Source: CAZZIQ01 sp964654355
GTDB lineage: Bacteria > Pseudomonadota > Gammaproteobacteria > GCF-002020875
Assembly: GCA_964654355.1 (NCBI GenBank)
Contig: CAZZIQ010000002.1
Span: 1-54,548, forward strand
DNA length: 54,548 nucleotides
Direction of reading: 5' to 3'
The position numbers and the translations under genes were made by a program. Numbering within the stretch: position 1 is the stretch's first letter; every line of letters starts with the position of its first letter. This document shows positions 1-7,055 of the stretch, in pieces. Under the pieces are notes generated by a model. That model saw only the letters and a program-made list of their open reading frames with translations, ran no database searches and had not been told where the DNA came from.

Positions 1-602
1 TGTCCTTGATCCTGTTGGCACCGTCTTGGGGCGGCATGATCAACGGCATCATGACCCTGTCGGGTGCATGGGAAAAACTGCGTACGGATCCGATCCTGAA
101 GTTCTTGATTGTGTCCCTGTCCTTCTATGGTATGTCGACTTTCGAAGGTCCGATGATGTCCATCAAGACGGTGAATGCACTCTCTCATTACACCGATTGG
201 ACCATTGGCCACGTACATGCAGGTGCCTTGGGTTGGGTTGCGATGATCTCCATCGGTTCACTCTATGCGCTGATTCCATGGCTGTATGGCAAGAAGGAAA
301 TGCATAGCGTTCCTGCCATTGAGGCCCATTTCTGGATCATGACCATCGGTGTTGTGCTCTACATCGCTTCCATGTGGATTGCGGGTGTAATGCAGGGCCT
401 GATGTGGCGTGCAACCAACGAAGACGGTACGTTGACTTATAGCTTCGTGGAATCTCTTGAAGCGATGTATCCGTTCTACTTCCTGCGCTTCCTTGGCGGC
501 GCACTGGTGGTTGGTGGCCTGTTCATCATGGCCTGGAACGTCTACATGACGGTCAGAAATACCAAGCCGGTTGAAGCTGCAATCCCGCAGCCAGCCCATT
601 GA
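1..602 (+). CDS. ccoN: cbb3-type cytochrome c oxidase subunit I (3' part)
   Basis: This is the C-terminal ~200 residues of the catalytic subunit of the cbb3 terminal oxidase; the 5' part lies outside the window and the frame is open from base 3. The subunit reduces oxygen at a heme b3-CuB centre in the inner membrane. Visible here are several hydrophobic helices and the motif IGHVHAGALG, whose HxH pair carries heme ligands in this family. The protein ends at the TGA at 600-602, followed 29 bases later by ccoO with a GAGGAG ribosome site. The order N-O-Q-P confirms the assignment. Confidence 0.96.
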   Translation, partial: SLILLAPSWGGMINGIMTLSGAWEKLRTDPILKFLIVSLSFYGMSTFEGPMMSIKTVNALSHYTDWTIGHVHAGALGWVAMISIGSLYALIPWLYGKKEMHSVPAIEAHFWIMTIGVVLYIASMWIAGVMQGLMWRATNEDGTLTYSFVESLEAMYPFYFLRFLGGALVVGGLFIMAWNVYMTVRNTKPVEAAIPQPAH

Positions 603-631
603 TCTGACTGCATAACAAGAGGAGCACGACC

Positions 632-1261
632 ATGAGTCATGAGAAGGTCGAAACAAACGCCGGTCTATTGATTGTCCTGACCCTGATTGTGATCAGCATC
701 GCGGGCTTGGTGCAGATTGTTCCGCTGTTCGCGATGAACAGCGTGATTGAGCCGGTGGAGGGCCTGAAGCCATACAACGCGCTACAGGTAGAAGGACGTG
801 ATATCTATGTGCGTGAAGGTTGCTACAACTGTCATTCACAGATGATTCGTCCGTTCCGCGCGGAAACCGAGCGTTATGGTCACTATTCATTGGCAGGTGA
901 GTCAGTTTATGACCATCCGTTCCAGTGGGGCTCTAAGCGTACCGGTCCGGATCTGGCGCGTGTTGGTGAGCGCTATAGCGACTCCTGGCACATCGCGCAC
1001 TTGATCAATCCGCGTGACGTGGTGCCTGAGTCGAACATGCCGGCTTACCCGTACCTCAACGAGCGTACGCTGGATGGAGACCTGACCCGTACCAAGATGG
1101 AAGCGCTGAACACGCTGTACCAGCTGACCTGCCCGAAGTGCGACACCTACAGCGAAGAAGAGCTGGCGGCTGCACAGGATGATGTGAAGGGTAAGACGGA
1201 GCTGGATGCGCTGGTTGCTTACCTGCAGGGTCTGGGTACCGCTGTCAAGATGACGCGTTAA
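632..1261 (+). CDS. ccoO: cbb3-type cytochrome c oxidase subunit II, monoheme c
   Basis: The 209-residue membrane-anchored monoheme cytochrome c subunit passes electrons from CcoP to the CcoN active site. One N-terminal membrane anchor (about residues 11-32) is followed by a periplasmic domain with the heme site CYNCH at residues 64-68 and a downstream ESNMPAYP segment that supplies the methionine ligand. Length is normal for the family. The ATG at 632 follows AGAGGAGCACGACC, a good ribosome site. It lies in the cco operon between ccoN and ccoQ. Confidence 0.97.
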   Translation: MSHEKVETNAGLLIVLTLIVISIAGLVQIVPLFAMNSVIEPVEGLKPYNALQVEGRDIYVREGCYNCHSQMIRPFRAETERYGHYSLAGESVYDHPFQWGSKRTGPDLARVGERYSDSWHIAHLINPRDVVPESNMPAYPYLNERTLDGDLTRTKMEALNTLYQLTCPKCDTYSEEELAAAQDDVKGKTELDALVAYLQGLGTAVKMTR

Positions 1262-1277
1262 GTGTGTAGATGATCGG

Positions 1278-1445
1278 ATGAACTCTGAACTGGTCAATCT
1301 GAGCGGAACGGTTTCAACGCTGTTGATCGTGGTCTTCTTTGCGGGGATTGTGATCTGGGCAACGAGCAAGAAGCGCAAGAAAGACTTTGATGAGGCGTCC
1401 CGTCTACCGTTTGACGAAGACGAACTGGAACACAAAAAACAGTAG
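1278..1445 (+). CDS. ccoQ: cbb3 oxidase small subunit IV
   Basis: This 55-residue protein starts at the ATG at 1278 and ends with TAG at 1443-1445. It has one membrane helix (about residues 12-29, VSTLLIVVFFAGIVIW) followed by a highly charged cytoplasmic tail (KKRKKDF... to EHKKQ). Size, topology and position between ccoO and ccoP fit CcoQ, which stabilises the association of CcoP with the core oxidase in other bacteria. An earlier ATG at 1270 runs into a stop after three codons. No strong Shine-Dalgarno precedes it, so translation may be coupled to ccoO, 16 bases upstream. Confidence 0.88.
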   Translation: MNSELVNLSGTVSTLLIVVFFAGIVIWATSKKRKKDFDEASRLPFDEDELEHKKQ

Positions 1446-1494
1446 TTCGGCCTTGGCCGTTCGCGCAACGTAGTTGCGAATGAGGAGATAGCTG

Positions 1495-2520
1495 ATGTTA
1501 GTCGATGAAACTCTCAGTAGCTTTTGGAGCACATGGGTCATTGTTCTGATCCTTGCCAATATTGGCTTCATCATGTGGCTGGTATGGTGGACCAAGCGTA
1601 TCCCGGCGGGAGACGCAAAGTCTGAAAGCGAGACTACAGGTCACGAGTGGGATGGCCTGCGTGAATTGAACAATCCATTGCCGCGTTGGTGGCTGTACAT
1701 GTTCTATGTCACGTTTATTTTTGGGTTTGGGTACATGTACCTCTGGCCGATGCTGGGAAACTACCAAGGTGCGCTGACTGTCGAAGTGGATGGTGAGAAA
1801 GCGCCATGGACTGCACAGCGTCAGTGGAAAGCTGAAGTTGCAGAAGCCGACGCACAGTACAAAGTCGTATTTGATCGCTTGACCAAGAATGCGGATGGTT
1901 CTTGGAAGGACCTCAAGGTGGTCGCTGCGGATCCGGATGCGCACAAGGTGGGCCAGCGTTTGTTCACCAACTACTGCTCGGTGTGCCATGGCACCACCGC
2001 AATGGGCGCGACCCACTTCCCGAACCTGACCGACAACGACTGGTTGTTTGGCGGTGAGCCAGAAACGATCAAGGAAACCATCATGTATGGCCGTGGTGGC
2101 ATCATGCCGGGCTTTGAAGGCATCCTCTCGGATGACGACATCAGTGCGGTTGCTGATCACATTTTGAGCTTCTCCGGTCGCGGTGAAGGTAAGGTCGACA
2201 AGGCTGTGGATATGGCGAAGGACATGGCGGCTGCCGCGATGTCGGTTGCAGGTGTCAGCAATGACGCCGGCGCAGAAGCCTTCCTGACCAACTGCTCGGG
2301 TTGTCACATGCCGGATGGTTCGGGTATGCAGATGTTGGGCGCGGCAAATCTGTCCGACAACACCTGGGTGCACGGCCGCTCTAAGACTGCCATCATGCAC
2401 AACATCAAGAAGGGCTTTGATGGCAATTGGAACCGCATGCCAGCCTTCAACGAGTTCCTTGGCGAAGACAAGGTACACGTTTTGTCAGCCTATATTTGGA
2501 GCCTATCGAACAAGCCGTAA
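1495..2520 (+). CDS. ccoP: cbb3-type cytochrome c oxidase subunit III, diheme c
   Basis: This 341-residue diheme cytochrome c is the electron entry subunit of the cbb3 oxidase. Two N-terminal membrane helices lie at about residues 12-32 and 66-86, giving the longer two-helix form of CcoP. Two periplasmic cytochrome c domains follow, with heme motifs CSVCH (161-165) and CSGCH (267-271) and candidate methionine ligands in GIMPGF and RMPAF. A GAGGAG ribosome site sits about 8 bases before the ATG. A near-palindrome CGCAAC-GTA-GTTGCG (1465-1479) lies in the short gap after ccoQ. The gene ends 25 bases before a strong terminator, closing the ccoNOQP unit. Confidence 0.97.
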   Translation: MLVDETLSSFWSTWVIVLILANIGFIMWLVWWTKRIPAGDAKSESETTGHEWDGLRELNNPLPRWWLYMFYVTFIFGFGYMYLWPMLGNYQGALTVEVDGEKAPWTAQRQWKAEVAEADAQYKVVFDRLTKNADGSWKDLKVVAADPDAHKVGQRLFTNYCSVCHGTTAMGATHFPNLTDNDWLFGGEPETIKETIMYGRGGIMPGFEGILSDDDISAVADHILSFSGRGEGKVDKAVDMAKDMAAAAMSVAGVSNDAGAEAFLTNCSGCHMPDGSGMQMLGAANLSDNTWVHGRSKTAIMHNIKKGFDGNWNRMPAFNEFLGEDKVHVLSAYIWSLSNKP

Positions 2521-2545
2521 GGCCTAAGATGCGTTAGCATTTGAG

Positions 2546-2577
2546 GGGCGCTGGATTACCATCCAGCGCCCTTTTTT
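2546..2577 (+). terminator. Rho-independent terminator of ccoNOQP
   Basis: A perfect 10-bp stem (GGGCGCTGGA with TCCAGCGCCC, 2546-2555 and 2562-2571) with a 6-base loop is followed directly by TTTTTT. This is a textbook intrinsic terminator just after ccoP. Confidence 0.92.
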
Positions 2578-2617
2578 GTCTCTATACATTACATAACCAG
2601 GATAGGAGGGAGGCAGT

Positions 2618-2887
2618 ATGACCATGGAAACACCGCGCGAGGTACCCGCGATTCAGCATTGGGTCTCGGTCTTATGGCCATCATTCATCATGGCCGGGAT
2701 TGCGACGATTTTGACTTTTGCCTATATCGACCCGAGTGATTTATTGCACTGTGGTCCAGACGAAGATTGCCGGATGCGTGCGTATAGCATCGGATTCTTT
2801 TTCTATTGGGCGCTGACCGGGTTCTCAAGCTTCTTCACCTGTTTCTTTTTGCGCCCGTGTGAGAATTTCAACAAGCAAAAGAAATAA
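2618..2887 (+). CDS. Small two-helix membrane protein between ccoP and ccoG
   Basis: This 89-residue protein is not one I can name. It has two predicted membrane helices (about residues 20-36 and 58-78) joined by a short loop containing two cysteines (HCGPDEDC), plus a third cysteine in the second helix and a fourth just after it (FLRPCENF). The GGAGGGAGG ribosome site (2605-2613) suits either the ATG at 2618 or the ATG at 2624. It sits after the ccoP terminator and before ccoG, so it may act in cbb3 assembly or redox chemistry, but that is inferred from position only. Confidence 0.75.
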   Translation: MTMETPREVPAIQHWVSVLWPSFIMAGIATILTFAYIDPSDLLHCGPDEDCRMRAYSIGFFFYWALTGFSSFFTCFFLRPCENFNKQKK

Positions 2888-2948
2888 AACCGAAACGGCA
2901 TTTTGGTAAATCCCAACTGCCAAGTTGTATGAACAAGGACCGAGTGAA

Positions 2949-4355
2949 ATGACATCTGACCCGAAGAAATCCCACTCAGCTATGGATGTTGAGCAGGAGC
3001 TGTATCAAAAGCGTCAAAAGATCTACGCGCGCGAGGTACACGGCCTGTTTGCGACCATGCGAGTACTTGCGATGGCGGGATTAATGGGCATTTACTACAT
3101 CCTGCCTTGGATTCAGTGGAATGGCCGTCAGGCCGTCTTGCTCGACTTGCCAGCGCGTAAGTTCTATTTCTTCGGAACCACCATCTGGCCACAAGATTTC
3201 ATTCTGGTGGCCTTGCTGTTGATGATTGCGGCGTGGTCTTTGTTCTTCTTCACGAATCTTGCTGGGCGTTTGTGGTGTGGTTATGCCTGCCCACAGACCG
3301 TATGGACGGAAGTGTTCATGTGGTTCGAGCGCAAGATTGAAGGCGATCGTCCTAAGCAAATGAAGCTCGACAAAATGGGCTGGGGCGTAGAAAAGATTTT
3401 GCGAAAGGGCGGCAAGCATCTTGCCTGGATCGCAGTTGCGTTCTGGACCGGTTTTACCTTTGTCGGTTGGTTCTCGCCGATTGCTGATCTTGCGGAACGC
3501 ATGATCAGTATTCAGCTTGGCCCATGGGAAACCTTCTGGATCTTGTTCTATGGCTTCGCGACGTGGGGCAATGCCGGCTTCTTGCGCGAGCAGGTGTGCA
3601 TTTATATGTGTCCTTATGCGCGCTTCCAGAGCGCGATGTTTGATACTGACACGCTCATCATTTCCTATGATGAGCAGCGTGGTGAGCCGCGTGGCACGCG
3701 TCGCAAGGATGAGGATTACAAAGCCGCGGGCAAGGGTGACTGCATTGACTGCACTATTTGCGTCCAAGTGTGTCCAGTAGGAATCGATATTCGCGACGGC
3801 TTGCAATATCAGTGTATTGCTTGTGCCGCGTGTATCGATGCGTGCGATGATGTTATGGAAAAAATGGGCTATCCAAAGGGCTTAGTCCGCTACACCACCG
3901 AGAATGCACTTGAGGGTAAACCATCACGGGTGCTGCGTCCGCGCTCGATTATGTATGGCGTGGTATTGGTCGCCTTTATCGTAGGTTTCTTGTTTGTTGC
4001 GCTGAACCGTGTGCCGTTGGAGTTGAATATTATTCGTGACCGTGTTGCGTTATTCACCGAGGCCGATAATGGCGACATCCTGAACACATACAATCTTAAG
4101 ATCATGAACATGGCGGAGGAGGCCTATACCTATCGCCTCTCGCTGGCCTCAGAAGATATTGCGGAGTTCCACAGCGGTGGCTTGGAAGTGCGCCTAGCAA
4201 CGGGCGAAGTTGCTGAAGTGCCTTTCCAGATTGCTGCGGCACCGGATCAAATCCGCAAGCGCAGTAATGAGGTGATGTTCATTCTGGAAGCCATCGAGAA
4301 TCCGGAAGTTCGGATTGAACAATCCGGTCGTTTCTTAGGTCCCGTCTTCCGATAA
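2949..4355 (+). CDS. ccoG: Cytochrome oxidase maturation protein CcoG (FixG-like ferredoxin)
   Basis: This 468-residue polyferredoxin membrane protein belongs to the CcoG/FixG family, linked to copper handling during cbb3 assembly. It has several membrane helices in the N-terminal half, the motif GRLWCGYACPQTVW, a double 4Fe-4S domain (CIDCTICVQVCP, then CIACAACIDAC), one more helix and a C-terminal Ig-like periplasmic domain. The frame is open from a TTG at 2925, but the ATG at 2949 is preferred because AAGGA lies 8-10 bases upstream and the protein then begins like relatives. FixH follows after 72 bases. Confidence 0.95.
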   Translation: MTSDPKKSHSAMDVEQELYQKRQKIYAREVHGLFATMRVLAMAGLMGIYYILPWIQWNGRQAVLLDLPARKFYFFGTTIWPQDFILVALLLMIAAWSLFFFTNLAGRLWCGYACPQTVWTEVFMWFERKIEGDRPKQMKLDKMGWGVEKILRKGGKHLAWIAVAFWTGFTFVGWFSPIADLAERMISIQLGPWETFWILFYGFATWGNAGFLREQVCIYMCPYARFQSAMFDTDTLIISYDEQRGEPRGTRRKDEDYKAAGKGDCIDCTICVQVCPVGIDIRDGLQYQCIACAACIDACDDVMEKMGYPKGLVRYTTENALEGKPSRVLRPRSIMYGVVLVAFIVGFLFVALNRVPLELNIIRDRVALFTEADNGDILNTYNLKIMNMAEEAYTYRLSLASEDIAEFHSGGLEVRLATGEVAEVPFQIAAAPDQIRKRSNEVMFILEAIENPEVRIEQSGRFLGPVFR

Positions 4356-4365
4356 ACTTTTACCA

Positions 4366-4395
4366 GCGCGGTCGGGTCTGAGTACCCGATCGCGT
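4366..4395 (+). terminator. Hairpin between ccoG and fixH (weak terminator or attenuator)
   Basis: A 12-bp stem with two G-U wobbles (arms 4366-4377 and 4384-4395, loop CTGAGT) lies directly after the ccoG stop. Only TTGTC follows, so it may cut rather than stop transcription into fixH, or act as an mRNA stability element. Confidence 0.45.
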
Positions 4396-4427
4396 TTGTC
4401 TATTCCGCCCCGACACAGGACAGCAAT

Positions 4428-4946
4428 ATGGCGCTCGCCCCGCAGCGAATCGATCGTAAACCTTGGTACCGCCAGTTTTGGCCATGGTTTCTGATCTTCT
4501 TGCCGACCACTTCGATTTTTGCAGGATTTGCGCTCCTTTATTTCGCACTCGATGGCCCGGATGGCATGGTGATCGATGATTACTACAAGGTGGGTCGCGC
4601 CTATAACCGCAACATTGAGCGTGATCAGCATGCCGAAGCGCAGGGTATTCGGGGGCAGCTCACGGTGCGCGCTGATGGGATTGCCGATCTCGTACTACTG
4701 AGTCATGCATCGTTGAATGAGATGGCGTTGAATTTGACCTTGATGCATCCAACCGAACGCGATCGTGATATGACCGTGCCACTGGTGCAGGGCATTCAAG
4801 GAACCTGGTCAGCGAATGTTGGGCAGATCCCGCGCGCGCAGTGGTATATCAGAGTGGAAGACCAAGCCGGTGTTTGGCGGATTGCCGGCCGTGCATGGTT
4901 GCCTTCGGATGAAATGCTGAGCTTGCTCCCCGCAAGCCAAAACTAA
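4428..4946 (+). CDS. fixH: FixH family protein
   Basis: This 172-residue protein has one N-terminal membrane helix (about residues 18-40) preceded by PWYRQFWPWFL and followed by GPDGMVIDDYYKVGRAYN. Both patterns are characteristic of FixH/CcoH, which is needed with the CcoI copper pump for cbb3 assembly. The rest is a periplasmic beta-rich domain. The ATG at 4428 follows a weak site (ACAGGACAGC). The usual partners ccoI and ccoS do not follow; the next gene is convergent. A 12-base perfect palindrome CTAAGCGCTTAG (4943-4954) covers the stop codon. Confidence 0.88.
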   Translation: MALAPQRIDRKPWYRQFWPWFLIFLPTTSIFAGFALLYFALDGPDGMVIDDYYKVGRAYNRNIERDQHAEAQGIRGQLTVRADGIADLVLLSHASLNEMALNLTLMHPTERDRDMTVPLVQGIQGTWSANVGQIPRAQWYIRVEDQAGVWRIAGRAWLPSDEMLSLLPASQN

Positions 4947-4964
4947 GCGCTTAGATTGAGGTGC

Positions 4965-5648
4965 TCAGGGTTGGTTTTTTGTTGCGCTTGGGGCCAGCGC
5001 CTGTAATGGTTCACGCACGCGATCGAATACGCGCGGACTGACATACTGAATCACTTCTTTGTGTTCAGGGCTGTAAGCGAGGTCAATCCCGCGTTCCGGA
5101 TAAAGCCAGTGTTCAGTTTGAATACCGGCGATTTTTTCGGCGGGAAGACCAAACCGGGTCTCGATCTGATCAGCTTTGAGATTGTAACTGGGTAGAAAGA
5201 CGAGGCTCTCAATGCGGTTGCTCAACACCTCAGCATAGTCCTGAGGTTGCAGAGTAATTTTGTGTCCGCCGTCGCCCATGGACTCTTTTCGACGCGTATT
5301 CCACAAGGCATTGGCCCACTCGGTCGGCGTACCCAGTGTGCTGGCGATGAGTTTTCCCGCAAACCCACTCAAGCGCGCATCGGGCCAGTAGACCTCAAGG
5401 CGCGGGGCTTCGCCTGTACGGGCGACGAGGGCAAGTTCAGGATTCCCCGAGATGCGTGGCAAGGCTTCGGCGATCGTGCTGTGCTCTAAGTGAAGCCCAA
5501 ATACACGGCTGCTACCGTCGTCATAAACAGTTACCGCCCAAGGTGGATCAAAGTCCGCACCCGCATCGGGACGTGCGCCGAGATACCATGCTGCACTGGT
5601 CAGTGCGCTGAGGCCTGCGGCGACCCAGAGGATGGATCCGGCTTTCAT
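4965..5648 (-). CDS. Membrane-anchored or exported protein of unknown function
   Basis: I do not recognise this 227-residue protein. It begins with a short positive start and a hydrophobic segment (about residues 3-22), which reads as a signal anchor, so the remaining ~200 residues are probably periplasmic. No cysteine pairs or catalytic signature are visible. The ATG at 5648 overlaps the dtd stop as ATGA, so it is the last gene of a metH-pip-dtd run and is probably translationally coupled to dtd. The frame is open further upstream into dtd, but the overlap start is the natural one. Confidence 0.75.
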   Translation of the reverse strand: MKAGSILWVAAGLSALTSAAWYLGARPDAGADFDPPWAVTVYDDGSSRVFGLHLEHSTIAEALPRISGNPELALVARTGEAPRLEVYWPDARLSGFAGKLIASTLGTPTEWANALWNTRRKESMGDGGHKITLQPQDYAEVLSNRIESLVFLPSYNLKADQIETRFGLPAEKIAGIQTEHWLYPERGIDLAYSPEHKEVIQYVSPRVFDRVREPLQALAPSATKNQP

Positions 5649-6103
5649 TCGTTTTTCTCCAAGGGCGGCGTGTGGAGCCAAAAGGTTACAGGGCCGTCAT
5701 TGATCAATTCCACCTGCATATCGGCGCCAAACTGGCCACTCGCAACAGGTGAATAGAGTACTCGTGCAGAGTCTAGCAGGGCCCGAAAGAGCGGTTCTGC
5801 TTGCTCGGGGGGCAGCGCGGGGGTGAAGCTGGGGCGCAAACCTTTGCGCGTATCTGCTGCGAGCGTGAATTGCGGAACCAGCAAGAGTCCACCCTCCATA
5901 TCACGCAAGCTATGGTTCATTCGGCCCTGCGCATCTTCAAATACACGGTAATCCAGTAGACGCTGTAGAAACGGTTGTAGCAGTACGGATGTGTCGCCGC
6001 GTTCCATGCCTACAAACACAAGGAGTCCAGCGCCAATATCGCCAACCAGGGTATTTTCAACCCGTACTGCGGCACGGCGCACGCGTTGTAACAGCGCAAT
6101 CAT
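5645..6103 (-). CDS. dtd: D-aminoacyl-tRNA deacylase
   Basis: This 152-residue cytoplasmic enzyme releases D-amino acids (and misplaced glycine) from tRNA. The N-terminus IALLQRVRRAAVRVE, the central SQF-type motif LLLVPQFTLAADTRKGLRPSF and the C-terminal SGQFGADMQVELINDGPVTF are those of Dtd, which is normally about 145 residues. The gene overlaps pip upstream by 4 bases and the unknown gene downstream by 4 bases (ATGA), so the three are translated as a chain. Confidence 0.96.
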   Translation of the reverse strand: MIALLQRVRRAAVRVENTLVGDIGAGLLVFVGMERGDTSVLLQPFLQRLLDYRVFEDAQGRMNHSLRDMEGGLLLVPQFTLAADTRKGLRPSFTPALPPEQAEPLFRALLDSARVLYSPVASGQFGADMQVELINDGPVTFWLHTPPLEKNE

Positions 6104-7050
6104 GCAAGTCGATCGGCGAAATCTTCGGTGGCGTTCACCAGCGCACGCAGGGTGCCAGGTTCGGTTGCCGAATGTCCTGCATCATCAATAATCTTCAGCG
6201 TGGCTTGCGGCCAGACATGATGCAAGGCAACGGCTTGTTCGACTGGACACACCACATCATAGCGACCATGCACAATTATCCCGGGTATGTTTGCAAGGCG
6301 CGAGGCATCACGCAGTAATTGGTCGGGTTCAAGAAAGGCATCATGCACAAAGTAGTGATTCTCGATGCGAGCCAGTGCGAGCGCGACATACGGATCTGCA
6401 AAGTGATTAATGACCATCGGATTTTGGCGAAGGGTTGCCGTGCTTCCTTCCCAGACCGACCAGGCCTTTGCTGCTGCCATACGTTGAATTTCATCAGCGC
6501 AGGTTAATCGTTTATGAAAGGCCTGCATCAAGTTACCCCGCTCTTCCAGAGGAATGGGGGCAAGGTAGTGTTCCCAGAGCTCAGGGAAGAGGTGGTTTGC
6601 ACCATCTTGATAAAACCAATGTAAGTCGCGCGGTCGACAAAGAAAAATGCCACGAAGAATCAGACCAAGGATGCGCTCAGGATGAGTTTCTGCGTAGGCG
6701 AGACTGAGTGTTGAGCCCCAAGAGCCGCCAAACAGCAGCCATTGCTCAACATGCAACAGCACACGAATTTGTTCAATGTCCGCAATCAGCTCTTGCGTGG
6801 AGTTGTGCTCGAGATGTGCATGCGGTGTCGAGCGACCACAGCCGCGTTGGTCAAACAAAATGATCCGATAGCGCTGTGGATCAAAGAAGCGCCGGTGATA
6901 GCGCTCACATCCAGCACCGGGGCCACCGTGCACAAATAAGACGGGAATACCATCTGGGTTGCCGCATTCTTCTATGTAAAGCACATGCGGCGCGGTCACC
7001 GCTAAGCTATGGCGTACGTATGGCTCTAGATCTGGAAAAAGCTCCTGCAT
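6100..7050 (-). CDS. pip: Prolyl aminopeptidase (proline iminopeptidase)
   Basis: This 316-residue alpha/beta hydrolase of peptidase family S33 removes N-terminal proline from peptides. It carries the oxyanion motif HGGPGAG, the DQRGCGRS segment, the nucleophile elbow GGSWGS and a late DDAGHS with the catalytic histidine; the aspartate lies in GRYDVVCP. Length matches the family. The ATG lies 5 bases after the metH stop and the gene ends overlapping dtd, so it is in the same transcript. Confidence 0.95.
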   Translation of the reverse strand: MQELFPDLEPYVRHSLAVTAPHVLYIEECGNPDGIPVLFVHGGPGAGCERYHRRFFDPQRYRIILFDQRGCGRSTPHAHLEHNSTQELIADIEQIRVLLHVEQWLLFGGSWGSTLSLAYAETHPERILGLILRGIFLCRPRDLHWFYQDGANHLFPELWEHYLAPIPLEERGNLMQAFHKRLTCADEIQRMAAAKAWSVWEGSTATLRQNPMVINHFADPYVALALARIENHYFVHDAFLEPDQLLRDASRLANIPGIIVHGRYDVVCPVEQAVALHHVWPQATLKIIDDAGHSATEPGTLRALVNATEDFADRLA

Positions 7051-7055
7051 GGCGC

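Noticed and set aside
1498..2478. A 326-codon minus-strand frame opposite ccoP
   Set aside because: It is a shadow of ccoP with low-complexity histidine/arginine content and no domain; ccoP has two heme motifs.
2909..2926. TTGG-TAAATC-CCAA inverted repeat upstream of ccoG, considered as an FNR/ANR box
   Set aside because: The half-sites TTGG/CCAA do not match TTGAT-N4-ATCAA, and the spacing is different.
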